8,124 nucleotides of DNA from Minisyncoccota bacterium (GTDB lineage: Bacteria > Patescibacteriota > Minisyncoccia > Phycocordibacterales > UBA9973). The position numbers and the translations under genes were made by a program. The stretch is from positions 1 through 8,124 of the forward strand of contig JAGNZX010000019.1 of the NCBI GenBank assembly GCA_017984185.1, read 5' to 3'. Shown here piece by piece: positions 5,007 through 8,124 of the stretch. The notes beneath the pieces are model-generated. The model was not told the origin of the DNA, did no database searches, and was given only the letters and a program-made list of their open reading frames with translations. Every line of letters starts with the position of its first letter. The first letter of the stretch is position 1.

Positions 5007-5693
5007 ATGTCTATAAATACCAAATTGATTTATTTTGTCCGACACGGCGAAACCAAGCTAAATGCGCTCGGAATCCGACAAAGTTCCGAAGGTGGACTCA
5101 CTGAAAAAGGCCGAGCTCAAGCTCTGGCTACGGCTAAAAGATTTCCAAAAGAAAAAGGTAGCCCGCAAGTGATCATCGCTAGCCCTTATGAAAGAACTCG
5201 GGAGACTGCCGGAATCATCGCTGGTGAATTAAAAATGCCGATCGAATATTGCGACCTGTTGGTCGAACGCCGAAACCCTTCGGAGATCATCGGGCACGCT
5301 GGTACAGAAATAGAAGTAAAAAGAATCGTCGACTTGATCGACAAAAGTTTTCACGACGACAACTTGCGATATTCAGACGAAGAAAATTTTACTGACCTAA
5401 AGGAACGGGCTAAAAAACTTTTAGAATATATCAAGACTAGACCCGAGCAAAGAATCATGATGATCACTCACGGAATTTTCTTGAAAATGGTCGTGTCTTA
5501 TATGCTGGTCGGAGACGAACTCACGGCTTCAAAATATAACGCTTTGAGTTATCTAAACCCGATAAACAATGCCGGGATTTCTATCTGCTCTTATACATAC
5601 AAAGACCACTGGTTTAGAAAAAGAGAAGAAGCTTGGAAACTGATCATCTGGAATGACCTCATCCAAAACGACGATCCAAAAGAAGGATACTAA
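5007..5693 (+). CDS. Histidine phosphatase / phosphoglycerate mutase-like protein
   Basis: This 228-aa cytoplasmic member of the histidine phosphatase superfamily forms a phosphohistidine during catalysis. The motif is V11-R12-H13-G14-E15, with H13 as nucleophile. Other conserved positions are R63 in SPYERTRET, the acid E87 in LLVERR, and the second histidine H155 in MMITHG. The usual signature GLTEKGRAQA follows at 30-39. The branch covers cofactor-dependent phosphoglycerate mutases, SixA-like and broad phosphomonoesterases. A mutase role is not supported above the others, because I see no mutase-specific segment. ATG 5007 sits 6 nt after an extended -10 and needs no Shine-Dalgarno site. It diverges from the matrixin gene, and its TAA directly abuts the convergent gene's stop codon. 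Confidence 0.88.
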   Translation: MSINTKLIYFVRHGETKLNALGIRQSSEGGLTEKGRAQALATAKRFPKEKGSPQVIIASPYERTRETAGIIAGELKMPIEYCDLLVERRNPSEIIGHAGTEIEVKRIVDLIDKSFHDDNLRYSDEENFTDLKERAKKLLEYIKTRPEQRIMMITHGIFLKMVVSYMLVGDELTASKYNALSYLNPINNAGISICSYTYKDHWFRKREEAWKLIIWNDLIQNDDPKEGY

Positions 5694-6689
5694 TTATTTT
5701 TCTAAAATATTGTATCTATCGAGAATAGCTTCAAAGATAAGCGGAGCGACAATGGTCGCGTCGGATTCGATGACAAACATCGGAGTCTCCACGGTCAATT
5801 TATCCCAAGTGATTTTTTCGTTTGGAGTCGCGCCGGAATATGAACCGTATGAAGTGGTACTATCGGAAATCTGACAGAAGTATCCCCAAGGGCGAACTTC
5901 TTTTTTCAAATCGTATTTAATAGAAGGAACGACACAGATCGGAAAATCTCCAGAGATTCCCCCGCCGATTTGGAAAAATCCAAGACCTGGACCTTCTTTG
6001 GCGAGTTCAGGATACCAATCGTAAAGGGCATTCATATATTCGATACCACTTTTCATCACGGTGGCCTTTACTTCACCGGACTTTACATAACCAGCAAAAA
6101 TATTTCCAAGAGTTGAATCTTCCCAGCCTGGCACCACTATCGGCAAATTCTTTTGCGCTGCTTCGAGGAGCCAACAATGCTCGGCATTGCCATCGAAATG
6201 ATCTTTTAATTCACCAGAGAGAAGTATTTGATAAAAATATTCATGCGGAAAATATCTTTCGCCTTTAGCTTCAGCTTCTTTCCAACGTTTTAATATGATC
6301 GGTTCAACGACACGAAAAGCATCTTCTTCGGGGATTGAAGTATCGGTCACTCGCCTCTCACCACGATCCAAAATATCTTGATCGTCTTGTTTGGTGAAAT
6401 ATCTATAATCTGGATAGTCTTTGTATTTTGTATGGGCGACTAAACGAAAAACGGATTCTTCGAGGTTAGCGCCGGTGCAAGAGATCGCGTGAATCTTGCC
6501 TTGTTTGATCATCGGTGCCAAGGTCACTCCCATTTGTGCAGAAGACATCGCTCCGCCCATCGCCAGCAACATCTTTCCGCCATCATCGAGATGTTTTTTA
6601 AATGCGAGTGTCGCATCTTTCATCTGACGAGCGTTAAAGTTATGGAATAATTTTTGAAATAAACCGAGCACAGTATTTTCTTGTTTCAT
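5694..6689 (-). CDS. Deoxyhypusine synthase-like protein
   Basis: This 331-aa protein belongs to the deoxyhypusine synthase family, NAD-dependent enzymes that transfer an aminobutyl group from spermidine. Eukaryotic members modify eIF5A, and bacterial relatives include homospermidine synthase-like enzymes. Visible blocks are LLAMGGAMSSAQMG, ISCTGANLEES (a nucleotide-side loop), GPGLGFFQIGGGISGDFPICVVPS, and SYSGATPNEKITWDKL. The last aligns with the eukaryotic block SGARPDEAVSWGKI, whose lysine is catalytic; the matching residue is Lys297. So the active site looks intact. Length is close to the family norm (human about 369). The open frame extends to TTG 6725, but ATG 6689 lies 6 nt after TATACT, so I start there. 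No polyamine gene or eIF5A candidate is visible nearby, so the acceptor substrate is unknown. Confidence 0.92.
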   Translation of the reverse strand: MKQENTVLGLFQKLFHNFNARQMKDATLAFKKHLDDGGKMLLAMGGAMSSAQMGVTLAPMIKQGKIHAISCTGANLEESVFRLVAHTKYKDYPDYRYFTKQDDQDILDRGERRVTDTSIPEEDAFRVVEPIILKRWKEAEAKGERYFPHEYFYQILLSGELKDHFDGNAEHCWLLEAAQKNLPIVVPGWEDSTLGNIFAGYVKSGEVKATVMKSGIEYMNALYDWYPELAKEGPGLGFFQIGGGISGDFPICVVPSIKYDLKKEVRPWGYFCQISDSTTSYGSYSGATPNEKITWDKLTVETPMFVIESDATIVAPLIFEAILDRYNILEK

Positions 6690-6695
6690 TTGTAT

Positions 6696-6701
6696 AGTAT
6701 A
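6696..6701 (-). promoter_or_regulatory. -10 box of the deoxyhypusine synthase-like gene
   Basis: TATACT on the minus strand ends 6 nt before ATG 6689, predicting a leaderless mRNA. This decides the start against the upstream TTG 6725, which would lie upstream of the transcription start. Confidence 0.6.
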
Positions 6702-6724
6702 CAAAAATTTAAAATAAAAAGACA

Positions 6725-6755
6725 ATAAAAAAAGGCCGTCCCGAGATGGGCGGCC
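6725..6755 (-). terminator. Rho-independent terminator downstream of the membrane-protein gene
   Basis: Read on the minus strand, GGCCGCCC (6755-6748) pairs with GGGACGGCC (6742-6734), with one bulged base and loop ATCTC. A run of eight T follows. It stops minus-strand transcription from the membrane-protein gene before the next promoter at 6701. It lies about 140 bp beyond that gene's stop codon. Confidence 0.8.
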
Positions 6756-6782
6756 AGTTTTCCTAGATCAGGATTTTAAATA

Positions 6783-6875
6783 AGCTCCTGTGAGCTCGCT
6801 CGGATGAACTCCGAGACTTTTCGAAAAATTAAGAACAAGTGTGTCTCCGCGCCCTCCGCTATGCTAGCCGGAGGG
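6783..6875. repeat. Cluster of three small inverted repeats after the membrane-protein gene
   Basis: AGCTC-ctgt-GAGCT (6783-6796), CTCGG with CCGAG (6799-6815, 7-nt loop) and CCCTCCGCTA-tgc-TAGC-c-GGAGGG (6852-6875, ten pairs with one bulge) lie in the 140 bases between terminator and stop codon. None has a U-run. No gene is supported here. They probably belong to the transcript's 3' end or are repeat remnants. Confidence 0.5.
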
Positions 6876-6895
6876 ACACGGTTCGAGGGGTCGGC

Positions 6896-7660
6896 TTACG
6901 AGACCGCTTCTTCAGCCTCGTTGACAGCTCCCTTGAAGAGTCGCGACCACCACCCAACCCAAACAAGGGCGAGAATGATAGCGGCATATCCGACAGAGCT
7001 GTAGATGTCCCCTCCACCGAAACCTTGCCGCAGCGAGAGAATGCCAAACCCATCGATAACCGAGAGTTCGACGAACTTCGCCACGAACAGGAAGATAGCC
7101 ATCTTCAAAACCGACTGAAAACGAATCCGGTTCAAAAGACGAGCTCCCATGAGAGCCAACTCGGCAACCACGAGAACCGTCACTCCAGCGACCAGAAACG
7201 AAAGGATGGTCTCGAGGGTGTTCCATCGGCCAGCATGAGCTTGCGCAGCCTTGGCAGGACCAGACCAGAGCGCATCCCAGCTGACAGCTAGAATTGCAAT
7301 GACCCGGCGTGAATCATCTTCTCGCAGGCCCATCATCTTCGACATCCATTCTGAGATACCAAAGACTGGCTCCGCACCGACGGCCTCACACAGAACTTCG
7401 TAGGTGAAGAGGGCGACGAGAACAAAGCCGATGAAGCCGAGCACCGGCGAGAGCCAGGGCATTTGGCTCTCCAGACCCCAAAACACGAAGTACCCAGTAG
7501 CCGGGAAGACCACATGGGTAAACGCGATCGGACCTGTCCAGCTCCGAAACCCAAGCGACGGGGCCCGGAATTTGCTGAGCGTCGCCATCGTTACGTCGAC
7601 AGCTATTCCGAATCCCATCAAGACGGACGGGAGCACGAACGACAAGAAGTCGAACTGCAT
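6896..7660 (-). CDS. Polytopic inner-membrane protein, weakly MntP-like, GC-rich
   Basis: This 254-aa protein has six or seven hydrophobic segments: about 5-27, 44-62, 70-95, 118-137, 150-175, 184-205 and 222-240. Two halves look related. Segment one has GFGIAVDVTMATLSK with Asp22 in the membrane, and segment four has AVSWDALWSGPAKA with Asp129. Paired small-residue helices with a buried Asp recall the MntP (manganese exporter)/YtaF fold, but I cannot confirm membership. Ion or small-solute transport is a guess. The start is certain: GAGGTG (7673-7668) lies 7 nt before ATG 7660. GC is about 53-62% in counted lines against about 40-50% in adjacent genes, and the promoter and ribosome site are unlike its leaderless neighbours. 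These signs point to acquisition from elsewhere. It is monocistronic, with a terminator at 6755-6725. Confidence 0.75.
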   Translation of the reverse strand: MQFDFLSFVLPSVLMGFGIAVDVTMATLSKFRAPSLGFRSWTGPIAFTHVVFPATGYFVFWGLESQMPWLSPVLGFIGFVLVALFTYEVLCEAVGAEPVFGISEWMSKMMGLREDDSRRVIAILAVSWDALWSGPAKAAQAHAGRWNTLETILSFLVAGVTVLVVAELALMGARLLNRIRFQSVLKMAIFLFVAKFVELSVIDGFGILSLRQGFGGGDIYSSVGYAAIILALVWVGWWSRLFKGAVNEAEEAVS

Positions 7661-7667
7661 TGCACTT

Positions 7668-7673
7668 CACCTC
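7668..7673 (-). promoter_or_regulatory. Shine-Dalgarno site of the membrane-protein gene
   Basis: GAGGTG with a 7-nt spacer before ATG 7660 is the only strong ribosome site in the window. It fixes the start. A 15-codon upstream frame (7714-7667) ends on a TGA that overlaps its last two bases. Confidence 0.7.
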
Positions 7674-7746
7674 AAAAAAACGTATGTTGTTTTCGAAGAA
7701 TACGAGAAAAGCATGGCCCCACGGACCACCCACCCTCATTACTACA

Positions 7747-7775
7747 AGTATAGCACAATTTGAGCTAAAAGTCAA
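7747..7775 (-). promoter_or_regulatory. Consensus-like sigma-70 promoter of the membrane-protein gene
   Basis: TTGACT (7775-7770), a 17-bp spacer, then TGC-TATACT with the hexamer at 7752-7747, all on the minus strand. Predicted +1 is about 7740, giving an 80-nt leader. It is the only promoter here with -35, extended -10 and -10 all well matched, so constitutive strong expression is likely. Confidence 0.75.
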
Positions 7776-7783
7776 GGTGTATT

Positions 7784-7792
7784 TGGTATACT
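7784..7792 (+). promoter_or_regulatory. Plus-strand extended -10 pointing into a perfect hairpin
   Basis: TGG-TATACT gives a predicted +1 at 7799, the first base of the 33-nt hairpin at 7799-7831. No -35 at proper spacing was found (TTGAGC is 21 bp away). Whether it is active is unknown. Confidence 0.35.
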
Positions 7793-7798
7793 AGAAAC

Positions 7799-7831
7799 GC
7801 AGAAAAACCTTGTTTGGCAAGGTTTTTCTGC
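7799..7831. terminator. Perfect 14-bp stem-loop, probable bidirectional terminator
   Basis: GCAGAAAAACCTTG pairs without mismatch with CAAGGTTTTTCTGC around the loop TTTGG. A/T runs on both sides of the stem allow it to act in either direction, though the T run lies inside the stem, not after it. It separates the membrane-protein promoter from secG. Confidence 0.6.
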
Positions 7832-7860
7832 TAATTTTATTATTCCAAAAGTCCACAAAC

Positions 7861-7880
7861 GAAAAAGGCCGCTACGGCCT
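7861..7880 (-). terminator. Short GC hairpin with U-run on the minus strand
   Basis: On the minus strand AGGCCG-TAG-CGGCCT (7880-7866) is followed by TTTTC. It would stop minus-strand transcripts arriving from beyond secG before they reach the membrane-protein gene. Confidence 0.55.
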
Positions 7881-7928
7881 GCTATATATATGTATATTTT
7901 CAAAACAATTGCTTTTTGAATTTTTTTA

Positions 7929-7937
7929 TGTAATACT
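7929..7937 (+). promoter_or_regulatory. Extended -10 of secG (leaderless)
   Basis: TGT-AATACT ends 6 nt before ATG 7944, separated by ACCCCC. The hexamer is weaker at its first base, but the TGn and the spacing match the other starts in the window. A TAATAC register one base earlier is possible. Confidence 0.5.
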
Positions 7938-7943
7938 ACCCCC

Positions 7944-8124
7944 ATGAATTTAGTAGCCAAGATTCTGCCATACGCGCAGATAATCCTTTCAGTAGTGTTA
8001 ATAACATCAATTTTACTCCAGCAATCCGGTGCCGGAGTCGGAGGTGCTTTGGGTGGCGGTGATGATAGAAGCATCCATCACACTCGCCGAGGCTTTGAAA
8101 AGTTCCTGTTTTACTTGTCTATAG
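7944..8124 (+). CDS. secG: Preprotein translocase subunit SecG, N-terminal part cut by window edge
   Basis: SecG is the small third subunit of the SecYEG channel in the inner membrane and assists SecA-driven export. Sixty codons are present. Residues about 6-24 (ILPYAQIILSVVLITSILL) form the first membrane helix. QQSGAGVGGALGGGDD follows, the glycine-rich loop typical of the family, then HHTRRGFEKFLFYLSI, the start of the second helix. The motif LLQQ-GAG-GG--GG...RRGFEKFLF is diagnostic, so I am confident in the name. It is likely short of only about 10-15 residues. The start follows from the extended -10 ending 6 nt upstream; no Shine-Dalgarno site is present. Confidence 0.93.
   Translation, partial: MNLVAKILPYAQIILSVVLITSILLQQSGAGVGGALGGGDDRSIHHTRRGFEKFLFYLSI

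Noticed and set aside
6839..7291. Long plus-strand and extra minus-strand open frames inside the GC-rich region
   Set aside because: They are antisense or out-of-frame shadows of the membrane-protein gene, with Arg/Ser/Gly-rich composition and no ribosome site.
7386..7739. 117-codon open frame starting at ATG 7739, overlapping the membrane-protein gene in another frame
   Set aside because: Its sequence has no domain-like character and its length is explained by the high GC of the overlapping gene; only its start in the leader is noted as a finding.
7661..7740. Manganese (yybP-ykoY) riboswitch in the leader of the MntP-like gene
   Set aside because: I looked for it because of the possible MntP link, but no convincing paired core is visible, and the family assignment is itself weak.
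1..8124. CRISPR array, rRNA, tRNA or insertion sequence
   Set aside because: No regularly spaced direct repeats of 23-40 bp, no rRNA or tRNA signature and no transposase were seen on either strand.

Overview
The window looks like a piece of a small-genome Candidate Phyla Radiation (Patescibacteria, probably Parcubacteria-like) chromosome. Support comes from gene content typical of that group: a lone deoxyhypusine-synthase-like protein, a small matrixin metalloprotease, MscL with a zinc-ribbon tail, a 71-aa lineage-type hypothetical protein and a short SecG. Most promoters also sit directly on the start codon, giving leaderless mRNAs. The assignment is inferred from protein character and not from a marker gene. 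The genes read as standard code 11: the AlkA-like frame ends on TGA, and no recognised gene contains an in-frame TGA.

Region 1 (1-2790, minus strand) is AT-rich (27-35% GC in lines I counted by hand) and defence-like. A Dam-type adenine methylase, a PD-(D/E)XK nuclease and an SF2 helicase (cut by the window edge) form one operon with 4-bp gaps. This resembles a restriction-modification operon with an ATP-dependent partner. A 276-bp non-coding stretch with two strong palindromes separates it from an HTH antitoxin / Fic-Doc toxin pair. The control region of that pair carries TTAAC repeats at roughly helical-turn spacing and a perfect 14-bp palindrome.

Region 2 (2799-6689, about 40-50% GC) holds chromosomal genes. 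On the minus strand are an AlkA-like DNA glycosylase, translationally coupled to mscL, then the 71-aa protein and a membrane-anchored matrixin with a coiled coil inserted in it. A histidine phosphatase on the plus strand is transcribed divergently from the matrixin. It converges without a single spacer base on the deoxyhypusine-synthase-like gene.

Region 3 (6690-7943) contains a GC-richer (about 53-62% in counted lines) gene for a polytopic membrane protein. It has a textbook -35/-10 promoter, an 80-nt leader and a clear Shine-Dalgarno site, unlike its leaderless neighbours, and is flanked by hairpins and terminators. It looks acquired. The window ends inside secG on the plus strand.

The most general signal is a repeated start-site grammar. 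In six places (methylase, mscL, 71-aa gene, histidine phosphatase, deoxyhypusine synthase, secG) a -10-like hexamer ends exactly 6 nt before ATG, which puts the predicted transcription start on the A of the start codon. The matrixin gene has the same arrangement with an 8-nt gap.
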